A stretch of DNA of 64,000 bases from Stentor coeruleus (GCA_001970955.1 MPUH01000136.1:1-64000); one strand, 5' to 3'. Positions 1 to 9,604 are shown, numbered from the stretch's first letter. Numbers and translations are program-made. Notes: generated by a model not told the origin, from the letters alone.

Positions 1-1
1 T

Positions 2-307
2 ATAGAAGAGAGTAAAGAACAAGGACTTCTTTACAAAAGTAAATATGAACGTAAATGTATTGAGCTTGATTATATGAAAAAAAGAATTAAAGCTATTGAA
101 GTGGCTAATACAAGGAATAATCGTTCTATAACACCAGCGATTAATAAATTTGGAAATTCAAGTCAGAAAACTCTTCGCAAAGCTTCATCAACAGAAAAAA
201 TTAGAGTAGGAAGAATTGAGAAAATTGTCCAGAAAACTGATAGAGAGCAAACTGAGAAAAAACGACTACCTCTTTCTTTTACTGCAAGAAATAAGTATAT
301 AAGATAA
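2..307 (+). CDS. 3' part of an unknown basic protein
   Basis: The frame is open from the left edge of the window, so the 5' end of the gene lies outside it. About 101 residues are visible, rich in Lys, Arg and Glu, with an amphipathic first half that could be coiled coil. No known domain is recognised. The frame closes with TAA at 305-307. The same frame then continues for another 60 codons that look like protein but contain TAG, TAG and a final TAA (see the next entry). The end at 307 is therefore the standard-code end but may not be the ancestral end. Confidence 0.55.
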   Translation: MEESKEQGLLYKSKYERKCIELDYMKKRIKAIEVANTRNNRSITPAINKFGNSSQKTLRKASSTEKIRVGRIEKIVQKTDREQTEKKRLPLSFTARNKYIR

Positions 308-490
308 GTAATAAATGAGTGGCTTTATGATAAATTTGTAGATTTGCTCTTATAGTTGAAACACTCGAGAAATCAAGAAAACTAGATGCAACTTTCAATC
401 AATTCAAAGCCAAAAAGATTTAAACAACTACTGCGCATCAGCCAAGCCTTACAAAATATGATTAATAATAAAAATATTGGAAATTTATAA
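308..490 (+). pseudogene. In-frame protein-like tail beyond the TAA of the first gene
   Basis: This stretch continues the frame of the preceding gene without a shift. It reads as a plausible basic helical segment containing VINEWLYDKFVDLLL and RFKQLLRISQALQNMINN. Two TAG codons interrupt it, at 353 and 383, and it ends with TAA at 488. No TGA occurs. No 15/16-nt GT...AG intron removes the stops. It is either the decayed end of the gene or a tail read with UAR as Gln. What is seen is the open, coding-like frame; its status is inference. Confidence 0.4.
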
Positions 491-642
491 ATATATTGAT
501 TTTTTCATGGGTTTCTTTCCTTAAATTTATGAATATTTGAAAAATAATCCTCATCACTAGTTTAGCATACTTTATCTTCTAGTTTATAAACTTAAAATTA
601 TACCTTTTAATATAAAAAACATAAAAATTTCCTTTGTAAAAA

Positions 643-1728
643 ATGGATCGTGATATGGATTTAGCTATAAAAATTCCTGCTGATGTGATCTTAAAAGAGT
701 TCGAATGTCCTGTGTGTTTTGGGACAATCAAAGATGCATGCGTGACAAAATGTGGACACCTTTTCTGTAAGGAATGTATCGATGAATGTCTGAACCGTCG
801 TCACGAATGCCCGAACTGTAAACATGAAACAACAATCGAAGAAGTTATAAGAAATTTCTCCCTTGATACCATCATAAGTATTTTCTAATCAGAAATTTTA
901 TTACAAGAACGTGAAAAAGCAGCCACAGAGCATTACGAGTTAATGTTTAATGCTGCAAAAATCCCAGAAGTTCATAGTCTAAATCCAATAGAAACAGTAT
1001 TTCATACCAATATGAAAGAAAGTTTTGTAGAGTTTGAAAAATACTTCAGAGACCTAAAAGATCGAACTGAAAGATCAAAAAATAAACTTCGGGCCCAGTT
1101 TTCAGGTGAAGAATTAGAAAAAAGTTTTAAAGAACTTGATGAAAACTTATCAAGAAGTATAGAAATGATAGTAGAATCATTTGACAAACATATGAAATCT
1201 ATATCTTTACCCCCTGAACTCTTGCCTGTAAGGATTTTCTTAAAAGTCCCTAAAAAAAACCTCACTCTTGATATGCATATCCCAAGAACACATACAACAA
1301 AAGATTTATTAGATATTATTATAAATCATTATTTAAGCAAAGGAGATCCAGTTCAGAATTTAGGTAATGGGGTATTTTTATTACATATGGCGCTTAGTGA
1401 TGGGGATATTACAACACTTGATAATGGGCCTATAGGAAAATATTCTATTATTCAAGGAAGTACTATTTATTTTGATGGAGAAATTATACTTAAAAGTGAT
1501 GCACCTAAAGAATGTTTTACGAGAAATTATGTTAAAGGACAAGGGATGAAATGCAATTATTATCATTGTTTTACTTGTAATACTAATTGGATTTGTGAAC
1601 CATGCTCACAAGCTTGTCATCATGGGCATAATACTAGTATTGCTATACCTTCACATGTTCCTACGTGGGCTTGCTGCTATTGTGTAAAAAAAGGATTGTG
1701 TAGGATTCCGAATAAAGATAAAAAGTAA
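643..1728 (+). CDS. RING finger + UBR-box protein, probable E3 ubiquitin ligase
   Basis: Two frames, 643-888 and 943-1728, become one 356-residue protein when the 15-nt intron at 878-892 is removed. An N-terminal C3HC4 RING has Cys22, Cys25, Cys37, His39, Cys42, Cys45, Cys56 and Cys59, the arrangement that binds E2 enzymes. Residues about 95-185 are helical or coiled coil. About 190-280 looks ubiquitin-like. About 286-345 is a Cys/His-rich segment (CNYYHCFTCNTNWICEPC, then HHGHN and CCYC) typical of a UBR box, the fold that reads N-degrons in the N-end-rule pathway. A RING at one end and a UBR box at the other of a short protein is unusual compared with the giant UBR ligases. Function by family; the combination is seen directly. 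Confidence 0.8.
878..892 (+). other. 15-nt intron of the RING/UBR gene
   Basis: The intron is GTATTTTCTAATCAG, phase 1. Removing it eliminates the TAA at 886-888 and joins the RING frame to the UBR frame. The A at position 10 matches the other tiny introns in the window. Confidence 0.9.
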
Positions 1729-2169
1729 GAGGTTTATAATAAGAAGTTTTAATAAGAAGTTTTAATAAGGATTTTTTTTTATGGTAGGTGTTGATAAGTT
1801 TTAGATTTGGAAAGGTTTGGAAGATAGAATGGATTTAATAGAAAAATTATTTTTGGGTGTTAGTATTGCTGGTAATAAAAGGTTGTAAATTGTTTTTTAT
1901 AATATTTTATAGTTGTTATCTGTTGTGAATTCAGTGACTATTTATGCTTTATAGACAATCGATTTTTTAATTTTTTTGTGAACTCTTGTTCTTAGATATT
2001 CATTTATTTTATCAACTAGTCTAGATTATGTGCTATCTTAGTGTTTTAGGGATTCTTAAATTATTCTCTAAACTTCTTCACAACTAAAAAAGCACATTTT
2101 TAGCCAACCTAATTCTCATATCCCACCAAAAATCACCATTTCACCATCTTTTTCCAAACTTATAAAAAA
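1729..2169. other. Intergenic region without a recognised gene
   Basis: AT-rich spacer. It holds a short imperfect repeat of the form aataagaagtttt near 1738-1767. The last 100 bases before the next start are G-poor, as is usual upstream of plus-strand genes here. No open frame or RNA was recognised. Confidence 0.5.
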
Positions 2170-2829
2170 ATGCTAACTTTTTTCCTTCTAAACCTCATCT
2201 CTACCCTCAGTCAATTATGTCCAACTTACACTTGTTCCGAACTAAATTCCATGATCTGTATGGCATGGAAAGGAAAATCTTTTACATTTAATTCAAACGG
2301 TTGTCCAACAAACTATGTATGCAGCTTAACAAAAGCTATGATTTCTTACAATTTAAGCCCAGAATCAGGATCATATTTTTGTGAATCAATAGACATTTAT
2401 ACAACAGCAACTGGATATTCTTATTGTGGACAAGACTTATTATATAGAAAATTATTAAAAACTGGAAGTTTTCCTAAACAATGCACAAATCAAGGGTTTA
2501 GTGATTCTGATTGTATGCTTGAAGATGGGACTATTGTTGAATGTAAATGTGGTTTTGATTCAGGTTTGTATTGTAGGCCAAATCCAAATTCTGAGGTTTT
2601 TAGTAATTTTTGGAGCGAGTGCGATAGTAATGATAATGTTGTTACTGCGGATTTTTATGAATATTATAAGACTTATTATGATTATTATGTAGAATATAAG
2701 ACAAGTCTTTCTTGTACGACTGAGCTTTTTAAAGAATTCAGTGTTATTAGTGGGAAAATTACAGCGAGTACTGGGATTAGCTATGGTTTGGGAATGATAG
2801 GGATTTTGATGCTTGCCTGGGGTTTATAA
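2170..2829 (+). CDS. Secreted or GPI-anchored Cys-rich surface protein
   Basis: The 219-residue product starts with a hydrophobic segment (MLTFFLLNLISTLSQLCP) that looks like a cleavable signal peptide. It ends with a second hydrophobic stretch (ISYGLGMIGILMLAWGL) running to the last residue, as in GPI-attachment signals. Between them lie about 14 Cys residues, probably disulfide-bonded. No family is recognised. Ciliate surface (immobilisation-type) proteins share this architecture but are much larger, so that is only an analogy. The location at the cell surface is inferred from the two hydrophobic ends. Confidence 0.7.
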   Translation: MLTFFLLNLISTLSQLCPTYTCSELNSMICMAWKGKSFTFNSNGCPTNYVCSLTKAMISYNLSPESGSYFCESIDIYTTATGYSYCGQDLLYRKLLKTGSFPKQCTNQGFSDSDCMLEDGTIVECKCGFDSGLYCRPNPNSEVFSNFWSECDSNDNVVTADFYEYYKTYYDYYVEYKTSLSCTTELFKEFSVISGKITASTGISYGLGMIGILMLAWGL

Positions 2830-2943
2830 TGTATTTTTTAATATTTAATAGGAATTTTTTAAAGTTTAGTTGTTTGGTATTTTTGATTTTGAATTTTTGA
2901 AGATAAGGTGAGTGATATTTTTTTAATGGAGAAATTAAAGTGG

Positions 2944-3066
2944 GTGATAGTTAAGATGGCATGATTTAAACCTTGTCCGATCGAGGTTTGTTTGTCCTAT
3001 GATCTCTTTCTTTGGGCAGATTCGGTATGTTAAATCACTCTTTGTCGCTGATTATGTGACTTTTTT
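2944..3066 (+). ncRNA. Candidate small structured RNA
   Basis: This segment between two genes is less AT-rich than its surroundings. A perfect 8-bp closing stem pairs TGATTTAA (2962-2969) with TTAAATCA (3030-3037). Inside, GTCC pairs with GGGC. Just downstream a small hairpin, TCGC with GTGA, is followed directly by a run of six T (3061-3066), as in RNA polymerase III terminators. Near-matches to snoRNA box C (GTGATAG) and box D (CTGA) flank it. I could not match it to a known RNA family, so it remains a candidate. Confidence 0.3.
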
Positions 3067-3335
3067 AATGGGGAAGCATGAATAGAGAGAGTTTGATAGG
3101 ATAGTTAGGGTGATTTATTTATAAGAAAATAAGTTAGAGTTTTATGATTAGCATAAAGAAATTTAAGTGTTAGGGCAAGCTAATATTTTTGTTAGAAGAT
3201 TGAAACTATTATAAAGAGCCTTAAAAAAATACAAAAACCACAATTTTCTCATATAAAAACTATTTTCATACCCAAAAATTTCACATAAAATGCCTTAAAT
3301 CTCAATATCCCTTCTACCAAAATTATATAATAAAT

Positions 3336-3989
3336 ATGAGCAATGAAATCAAAGATCTTATGGAAAGAATTGAACCAGCCCGTGAAAAAATCCTTCTTCT
3401 TTCTAATAAGTGCATTGAATTCATTACAGTCTACCCCAATCAAATTCAAAGGCTTGTAGATCTTTGGAGTCGAATTATGGAAACAACTTCACAAAAGCTT
3501 TCTCTTCTTTTTCTATGCAACGATATTTTAAGAAGTTCTCCATCTGAAAACCTCAGAAGTTTGTTTCAATTTTCATTATCTAGAGCGATTTCCCTTGCAA
3601 GTAGTGACACAGCTTCAATTAGCGATATTAGAAAAGTGCTTAAACTTTGGGGAGATGGGCAATTTTTTTCAAGGCCAGTATTGGAGGATTGGGAAAAAAT
3701 ATGCCAAAGAGCTGAACAATATGGAGGAAGGACTGATCGAAGCAACTTTATGCATATTATTAATCTTGGAAAGAAATTGCGTAATCTAAAAAACAGTAGC
3801 GATAATTTATTGATATCTACTAATTGGGAGAAGCTTAAAGCAGCTCAGGATGAACATAAGGCTCGTGAAGAGTTGATTAAAGAGATTGTTGCGTGTATGA
3901 AAAAAGTTTATCATGGGCATTTGAATATTACTATCTGTTTGCAAAGAATTAATGAGAAACTTAGTAGTATTGATGAGATTTCTAGTTAG
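3336..3989 (+). CDS. CID (RNA polymerase II CTD-interacting) domain protein
   Basis: Residues 1-130 of 217 follow the CID/RPR fold seen in Rtt103, RPRD1 and Pcf11: an all-helical repeat with KLSLLFLCNDILRSSP in the core, followed by IRKVLKLWGDGQFFSRPVLEDW. In the family this domain binds phosphorylated repeats of the RNA polymerase II C-terminal tail and couples transcription to 3' end formation. The C-terminal 80 residues are helical and may be a short coiled coil, as in RPRD-type proteins. The start is the first ATG after a short G-poor leader. No splice interruptions are seen. Confidence 0.75.
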   Translation: MSNEIKDLMERIEPAREKILLLSNKCIEFITVYPNQIQRLVDLWSRIMETTSQKLSLLFLCNDILRSSPSENLRSLFQFSLSRAISLASSDTASISDIRKVLKLWGDGQFFSRPVLEDWEKICQRAEQYGGRTDRSNFMHIINLGKKLRNLKNSSDNLLISTNWEKLKAAQDEHKAREELIKEIVACMKKVYHGHLNITICLQRINEKLSSIDEISS

Positions 3990-4191
3990 GATAATGATTT
4001 TTTTATGATGGATTTATTTTGGTGATTAGGTTTTGGAATTTTGTGTGGGATAATTAATATGGTTTGTAGTATTAATAGGATTTTTAGTATCTATGATTTC
4101 TGTTGTAGTTTTTTTTATTGTTTTTTTGGCTTAAGTTTATATATTTAAAACGAAATGTTATTGGGAATGGTCGTGGAAGGAATAAAGGATG

Positions 4192-4791
4192 AAATTTGGT
4201 AGTTTTAGGAATTAAGATGAATATGAAACATATTATAATCTATGATATATTCGTCCCCTTGTTTAAGGTTTTTCACATATTTTGGACTTGCTTAAAGCTT
4301 TGGTGGATAATAAAAACATGGATTTGTAGGCTGAAAGGCAAGTTTTACTCAGAAAATGATCTGTAGTTGTGAAAGGGAGTCGAATTTATTAATAATTAAA
4401 TAATATCAAATAAAACTCTGACTAAAATTTCAAGTAAATTTTAGCTAAATATAAATCGGCGAATAAATAATTACAATTTTAAGTGATAAGGATGATTTTG
4501 CAGAAATTGAAGGGGAAGTTGAGGAGTTTAAAGATATGAAAAATGCTGAAAAGGTACAATTTATTGATTCAAGAATAAAAATTATGTTAGAAAAAGATAA
4601 TAATAAGTTTTCTGAATGCTGGAAAGCATCTTTTTTAAAGCAAGGTCAAGAATGTTTTAAAGTGGATAAAAGGAAAAAAATCTCCAAAAATTCTTAACCA
4701 GATAAGTAGAGTAAAAATCATAAAAATCATTGAAAAAGCAAATAGAGCTAGAAGTGAAGTTAACTATTCTTTAAACACTTTTGTTACCTGA
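4192..4791 (+). pseudogene. Relic protein-coding segments, decayed gene of unknown family
   Basis: Three neighbouring stretches read like protein. 4192-4392 gives a frame with GFSHILDLLKALVDNKNM interrupted by TAA, TAG and two TGA. 4482-4697 gives an acidic, helical stretch (DDFAEIEGEVEEFKDMKN) free of stops until its end. 4684-4791 continues in the next frame (KIIEKANRARSEVNYSLNT), the shift falling at a run of seven A near 4674-4680. The acid-rich composition and helical pattern argue for former coding. No tiny intron restores it. The parent family is not recognised. Confidence 0.4.
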
Positions 4792-4937
4792 AGAAATAAT
4801 GCCTAACTAATTAAATCAATTATTTTTGAAATTAAACTTAATATTTTTGTGTATAAATCTTATAAAATACCCCCTTAAAATCATATTCCCTACTAAAGTT
4901 TTGCAAATCAATATCTTTATAGTAAAAAATCCCTACC

Positions 4938-5708
4938 TTAATCTAAAATACTATTATCTTTTGAAATAGAAAAATGGTTTTCTTCATTTTGCAACTGGGG
5001 GATTATCGAACTTTTGTTTTTAATTCTCAAACATATATACTCATAAGTCGTCATTCTTTTCTTATACAAAAAAATATGCAACACAATCAAATAACTATTT
5101 GTTATCACAATTATCGCACTTTTCAACACCGATATCATAATCGGTATATCTTGATATTCTAAATACATTCTTTTTCTTACAATAAAAGCAATTCCAGAAC
5201 TCAATAAAAATACTTCAAAAATTTCAACAGCAACAATAAGCTTAGCAAAATAAACATAATTTTTCTCTCCTACACAATTGTTAACAAATTTACAATGATG
5301 ATCGAAAATTGATGTACACCTATTACACTTCATACAATGTTTACTTCTTATACTACTAACAGGAGATTTACAAAAATTACAATATCGATTTGAACGATTT
5401 TCAAGTTCTTCTCTTAATCTATATATAAAATACCCTGGATCGTTTGTGTTTTTGAAATCAATTACTATAGGGTCAGTTGGATCTGAAAAAGTTAGTTTTA
5501 GTAAATAGTATATGAGGAATGTGATTGTTATAATGAAAAATAATATGATAAGGACTCTACCTAAAGTGCCAAAGGATGGGAAGATTTGAAGAAAAAGGAT
5601 GAGGATTGCCCCAAGGTAGATTATGTAGCTTGTGGATTGATGAAGACTCCATGGACATTGATAACCATTTTGTCGTATAGGATTTTGAAGTTCATTGCAA
5701 TCTGACAT
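4938..5708 (-). CDS. DHHC palmitoyltransferase
   Basis: An integral-membrane S-acyltransferase that attaches fatty acids to Cys residues of target proteins. Two hydrophobic segments precede a Cys-rich domain (CNFCKSPVSSIRSKHC, then CMKCNRCTSIF) containing the catalytic DHHC and the usual NNCVG after it. Two further hydrophobic segments follow, the classic four-TM topology with the catalytic loop in the cytosol. The start is placed at the ATG beginning MSDCNELQ. An upstream in-frame ATG at 5768 would add 20 residues, but that stretch looks like AT-rich leader. The length of about 256 residues is short but normal for the family. Confidence 0.85.
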   Translation of the reverse strand: MSDCNELQNPIRQNGYQCPWSLHQSTSYIIYLGAILILFLQIFPSFGTLGRVLIILFFIITITFLIYYLLKLTFSDPTDPIVIDFKNTNDPGYFIYRLREELENRSNRYCNFCKSPVSSIRSKHCMKCNRCTSIFDHHCKFVNNCVGEKNYVYFAKLIVAVEIFEVFLLSSGIAFIVRKRMYLEYQDIPIMISVLKSAIIVITNSYLIVLHIFLYKKRMTTYEYICLRIKNKSSIIPQLQNEENHFSISKDNSILD

Positions 5709-5902
5709 GATTATTTTATTTGCTTTAATTTTAGAAAAGTATGATAAATGTATGAAGCTCATATTCATATATTAATTATTAATATAAAAAAGTGATAGAA
5801 GGAAATGATTTTTTTTAAGATGTAATGAGGGTTTTTAAGTGTTTTTTCAATTGAATTAAAAGTTTCATAGAAGGTTAATTTATAAAGCGAAAATTATTAG
5901 TC

Positions 5903-6240
5903 GCTTATATAACTTAACCTGGAAATCTTACTTTAGTTTATCTTAGTTAGCATGAGCCTTTAAAATAAAATTCTTAAGCAACTAAATTTCTTTAGTTTAC
6001 TTTTAATGCAATATTCGTATATACATCGATCTATAACTATGCTTTTGTAGTATTTTTTTGCAATATTCGTATATACATCGATCTATAACTAAGCTTATAT
6101 AACTTAACCTGGAAATCTTACTTTAGTTTATCTTAGTTAGCATAAACCTTTAAAATAAAATTCTTAAGCAACTAAATTTCTTTAGTTTACTTTTAATGCA
6201 ATATTCGTATATACATCGATCTATAACTATGCTTTTGTAA
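5903..6240. repeat. Tandem duplication with 190-bp period
   Basis: A segment of about 148 bp starting at 5903 recurs at 6093 with only a few differences (for example gagcc against aaacc). A shorter internal element, caatattcgtatatacatcg and its continuation, occurs three times, starting near 6009, 6060 and 6199. The region lies upstream of the DHHC gene and downstream of the CKK gene. No coding frame crosses it. Confidence 0.85.
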
Positions 6241-6423
6241 TACTTATGCAGTATAACTTATAAAGAGAAAATCAATAAATTATTTCAAAATTTTATCAGA
6301 ATTTAAATTTCTTAAAAGCTTAAATTCATTCAGTTGGCATGTCCACAATATATATTTTTTTATATTTATTTGCTCATATTTATCCTGCTATTATTTATTT
6401 TATTCACAATGGCTAATTAGACC

Positions 6424-7098
6424 CTACTTTAGCATAACTGCCTCAAACTTTTCTGATGTAGAGTTTACGAAAATCTCATGCTGGCTATCGAACAAGTAAT
6501 AACTTTTAACTCTTCTTGGGGCAATAATAATAGGTAGATCATCAGTACCTAGAATTCTATGAAAATACCCTGTAAGCATTTCAACATAAAAAACTCCTTT
6601 AACTCCTTTATTCACATCTAACACCAAAGTAAAATGTGGTTCCGGACTTTTTTCCAACAGTTCAGCCACAGCTTTCTTAATACTTTGAAATTGTTTTCCA
6701 TTCGAAGTTGAAGTCTCAAGTATATAAAGTATTCTGTTAATAGAATTCTCTTCATTTACACTAAAAGCTGTTGTACTTGTATTAAAACTAACCCTTTCAG
6801 TTTCTTGCGTTAGACGAGTTTTATTAGGATATATAGGAGAAGTACTAGTCTCAGGGTCTGATAAAGATACTGGTGAAATTGCTTTTCTTTGAGCAATTAT
6901 GCTTCTGATATGGTTTTCTTCTTCACAAACATTAGATTGTTTTCTTACTAGAACTGAACTGTTTGATATGCCTTTTTTCTTTAAGTGCTCACTAACTTGT
7001 TGAGGGCTTACTTGCTCCATCTTACCTAGTGGAGGAGTGCAGATATTCAAAGCTTTTAGAAGTTCATCTGAAGCTTTACTTATTGTTCGCCTGTGCAT
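6424..7098 (-). CDS. CKK-domain (CAMSAP-like) microtubule-binding protein, probable
   Basis: The 224-residue product has a low-complexity Ser/Thr-rich N-terminal half. Its C-terminal half, about residues 118-224, resembles the CKK domain of CAMSAP/Patronin proteins, which binds microtubule minus ends. The similarities are the helical start (INRILYILE), a strand pair around HFTLVLD and GVFYVEMLTGYFHRILGT, and the final RRVKSYYLFDSQHEIF, which parallels the KYNSGRKQF region of the family. The calponin-homology and coiled-coil parts of animal CAMSAPs are absent, as in minimal protist versions. The assignment is by pattern and needs a profile search. Confidence 0.6.
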   Translation of the reverse strand: MHRRTISKASDELLKALNICTPPLGKMEQVSPQQVSEHLKKKGISNSSVLVRKQSNVCEEENHIRSIIAQRKAISPVSLSDPETSTSPIYPNKTRLTQETERVSFNTSTTAFSVNEENSINRILYILETSTSNGKQFQSIKKAVAELLEKSPEPHFTLVLDVNKGVKGVFYVEMLTGYFHRILGTDDLPIIIAPRRVKSYYLFDSQHEIFVNSTSEKFEAVMLK

Positions 7099-7832
7099 AT
7101 TTATTAGACGGTTTGTTAGAAAAACTTTGTTTCTTTAAAGATTAGAAGGTTTTTTTTGAAGATAATTTTTGGGTTAAGAAGGACATACTTAAATAAGGTT
7201 ATTGTGATATTTGGAATTTTTGAAGAAAGTTTAGGTGCAATTTTAGGATAAGGGTTTATGTGAAGTATGAAATTTGTGAATGAAGTTAGAGGGTTTGATT
7301 TAGTTTTAGGTAAAGGTAAAGGTGAGATTTTAGCAAGAAATTGTTTTGGGATAAGGGGTTTGGATAAAGGTTTAAGGTATGTAAGAAAAAGTGAGGATGG
7401 GATTTTTTGATTGTTGGGGAGAAATTATGAAGAGTTATGCAGGTGAAAGAGTGCAGTTTGAAAAGATGGATATTGGTTTTTAAATGGGATTTATAGTTTT
7501 TATATTTGCTATTATTATTGATTATTGTAATATTATGTGGAAATTAAGAAAAAAATTATGATTATTTTTTACTCTCTATTGGCTTATATGTTGCTATTTA
7601 TGTATAAAATTCATATTGTATATTTAAAGTTCTTATATATAATAGGCTTTTTTCAATTTCATTATAGACAATTAATAATTCATTTATAATTGATTTTATT
7701 TTAGTACTTATATAATCTAATTTTTAAAATGATAATTGATTTTATTTTAGTACTTATATTATCTAATTTTAAACATGATAAATATAATCTGTTTTAGTTT
7801 AAACAAGTGATATTACTGTAATAAGAATAATA
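7099..7832. other. Intergenic region with a short direct repeat
   Basis: Upstream of the minus-strand CKK gene the plus strand is G- and T-rich and C-poor to about 7490, which is the sense-strand G-poor pattern seen at other gene starts. A 37-bp element (attgattttattttagtact and continuation) is repeated at 7688 and 7734. No gene was recognised here. Confidence 0.6.
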
Positions 7833-8246
7833 TGGTTCAGTCCTTCAAGATCATTTCCTTAAAAATCAGCCCGGAACCTATAACCTATCCATACACGCAA
7901 GCTTCCAGCTTCTGAGAAGAGCCAATTTTCTACTCCCAAGGTATCTTGAGTATTTTTTTTGCAATCTTTTTCCCCATCATGCAAATTTGCCAGATTTTTC
8001 TAAAGCGTAGCTACAACAACCTATCTTGACATCTCAAAGTGAGCCTAAATTACTTTTGCTTCTAAAATGGATGGACTAAGTTAAGCTTTGGGTTTGGCAA
8101 ACTCATTGTTTTAAAGTTATCTCACTCAACAAAGACATACACCCAATCAGAAAAATGTAGGATATTAATCGCCTAATATAAAACTTAGTTTTAGGTATTA
8201 AATTTCCAAAATTTCTTCTTCTTACTATAATCTTAAAATATTATGA
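7833..8246 (+). pseudogene. Relic coding frame, unknown family
   Basis: A less AT-rich block reads as one 137-codon frame with protein-like composition. It includes KLPASEKSQFSTPKVS, SVATTTYLD and ASKMDGLS, later NSLF, SYLTQQRHTPNQKNVG. It is interrupted mostly by TAA, with two TGA, and ends with TGA at 8244-8246, 33 bases from the 3' end of the next gene. No frame shift is needed, which is odd for a very old relic. The parent family is unknown. Confidence 0.35.
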
Positions 8247-8278
8247 TTATATCATACAAATGAAATTTTATTACTAAA

Positions 8279-9220
8279 CTACTTATAACAAGATCTTCCA
8301 GAATTGATAAAAATTGGGTTTTTAGGATCAAGAATAGCATCCCGAGATTTTTTAATAACTCTATTCTGAAATCTATTTGCAATCTCTATATTGCTTTGCA
8401 TTTTTCTCGTATCATCACGTTTTTTATTAGGAGTACTTTTATATGATTTAGACGCTAGTACTGGACTAGGAACTTTATATGATACGAGCTTAAGGTTTTT
8501 ACGCTCAAGTTCAGATAATCTTTGTCTAAGCTTGTTAATTTCCGTATTAAGCTTGTTAATTTCAACTTGATGCTTGATATTTCTAGCTTTGTCTAACTCA
8601 TTAAGTTTCTGAATAACCTTTTTCAGATTATCCACTTCATCTCTAATTGGAGAATAACTTTTTTCTCTACTTTTTTCTTGTCTTCTTCTATTCAAGTTTT
8701 CTTCTATTTTTTTCTTCCTAGCAATTTCTCTTTCTTGTCTTTTAATAATCACGTTTTTATTATCTATTTCCTTCCTTAAAATCTTAACTTCCTCTATATT
8801 TGCGCTATTAAAATTCTCATGGCTTTTAAAAAGCTGATTTTTCAATACTTTTAGTTTAGAAGAAGATAAGCTTTGATTTACTACACTAAGATGACCTTGA
8901 CCTCTTTTTAAATACACTACTGGTGTTGCATTTCTAGAATGAATACTGATTGAATTATTTTTAGAAGATTCAAATGATGGACTTTGTTGTAATTGTTCTT
9001 CAAGCATTTGTTCAAAGGATTTTTCTATTTTTTTTATAGGCTTATCATCATAGGGATTAGAATTTCTGAAGCTTCTTATTGGTGAAACTGAAGAATAATT
9101 AGAAGGGGCAGGAGAACATCGAATTGGTGATAAGTCTGAGTATATTGATGCTAAGTATCTTAAGTAGTTTGCTTGGATTTCAAGAAAATTTATTTTTTCT
9201 GTGTCATATATTTCTTCCAT
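8279..9220 (-). CDS. Coiled-coil protein, unknown
   Basis: A 313-residue protein with a Ser/Pro-rich N-terminal third containing repeated SPIR motifs (SPIRC, SPIRS). A short segment KSFEQMLEEQLQQ follows, similar to a conserved N-terminal patch of centriolar CPAP/Sas-4 proteins. About residues 145-245 form a basic-acidic coiled coil. The C-terminus is basic. The centriole idea rests only on the short patch, since the C-terminal G-box domain of Sas-4 is missing, so no name is given. The start is the ATG just after a G-poor leader on the sense strand. Confidence 0.7.
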   Translation of the reverse strand: MEEIYDTEKINFLEIQANYLRYLASIYSDLSPIRCSPAPSNYSSVSPIRSFRNSNPYDDKPIKKIEKSFEQMLEEQLQQSPSFESSKNNSISIHSRNATPVVYLKRGQGHLSVVNQSLSSSKLKVLKNQLFKSHENFNSANIEEVKILRKEIDNKNVIIKRQEREIARKKKIEENLNRRRQEKSREKSYSPIRDEVDNLKKVIQKLNELDKARNIKHQVEINKLNTEINKLRQRLSELERKNLKLVSYKVPSPVLASKSYKSTPNKKRDDTRKMQSNIEIANRFQNRVIKKSRDAILDPKNPIFINSGRSCYK

Positions 9221-9348
9221 TTAATTTTACCAAACTTGTAAATCATCATATATTTCAAGTTAGTTCTGATAATATAATAAAAGCTGTTTAATGCATATAT
9301 TTTTATTAGGACAATGCCATTTATACCAAAGTCAAAGGTTTTTATTAA

Positions 9349-9420
9349 GGGTTGATGGTGTAGTGGTATCACATCTGCTTCGCATGCAGAAGGCCCCGGG
9401 TTCAATCCCCGGTCAATCCA
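9349..9420 (+). tRNA. tRNA-Ala (anticodon CGC)
   Basis: The full cloverleaf folds. The acceptor stem GGGTTGA/TCAATCC includes the G3-U70 wobble pair that defines alanine tRNAs. The D arm has AGTGGTA, the anticodon stem TCTGC/GCAGA encloses the loop TTCGCAT with anticodon CGC at 9381-9383, and the T arm is CCGGG TTCAATC CCCGG. The discriminator is A. There is no intron and no encoded CCA. CGC reads the rare codon GCG. Confidence 0.95.
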
Positions 9421-9604
9421 TTTTATACTCCCCAAAAGCAAATTTTAATACCCAGTATTCATTATCTTTTCAAAACACATAAAAAGTTCATACTTTTACA
9501 CTCTAAATTTTATCCTCTCATAAAATCCTACTTAATTTTCTTCTATATTCCAATAAATCTTTAAATTAAAAACTCTTCTTATTTATCTAATCAAAAGTTA
9601 ATAA

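Noticed and set aside
5709-5768. Upstream start for the DHHC gene adding 20 residues
   Set aside because: The added stretch has leader-like AT-rich composition and does not resemble protein. The later ATG gives a normal family N-terminus.
5903-6240. Mobile element at the 190-bp tandem duplication
   Set aside because: No terminal inverted repeats, target-site duplication or coding capacity; a simple tandem duplication explains it.
7833-7875. Similarity to U3 snoRNA box A (AGATCATTTCC)
   Set aside because: The otherwise invariant GGATCA core differs, and no C, D or B boxes follow at the expected spacing. The block reads better as a relic coding frame.
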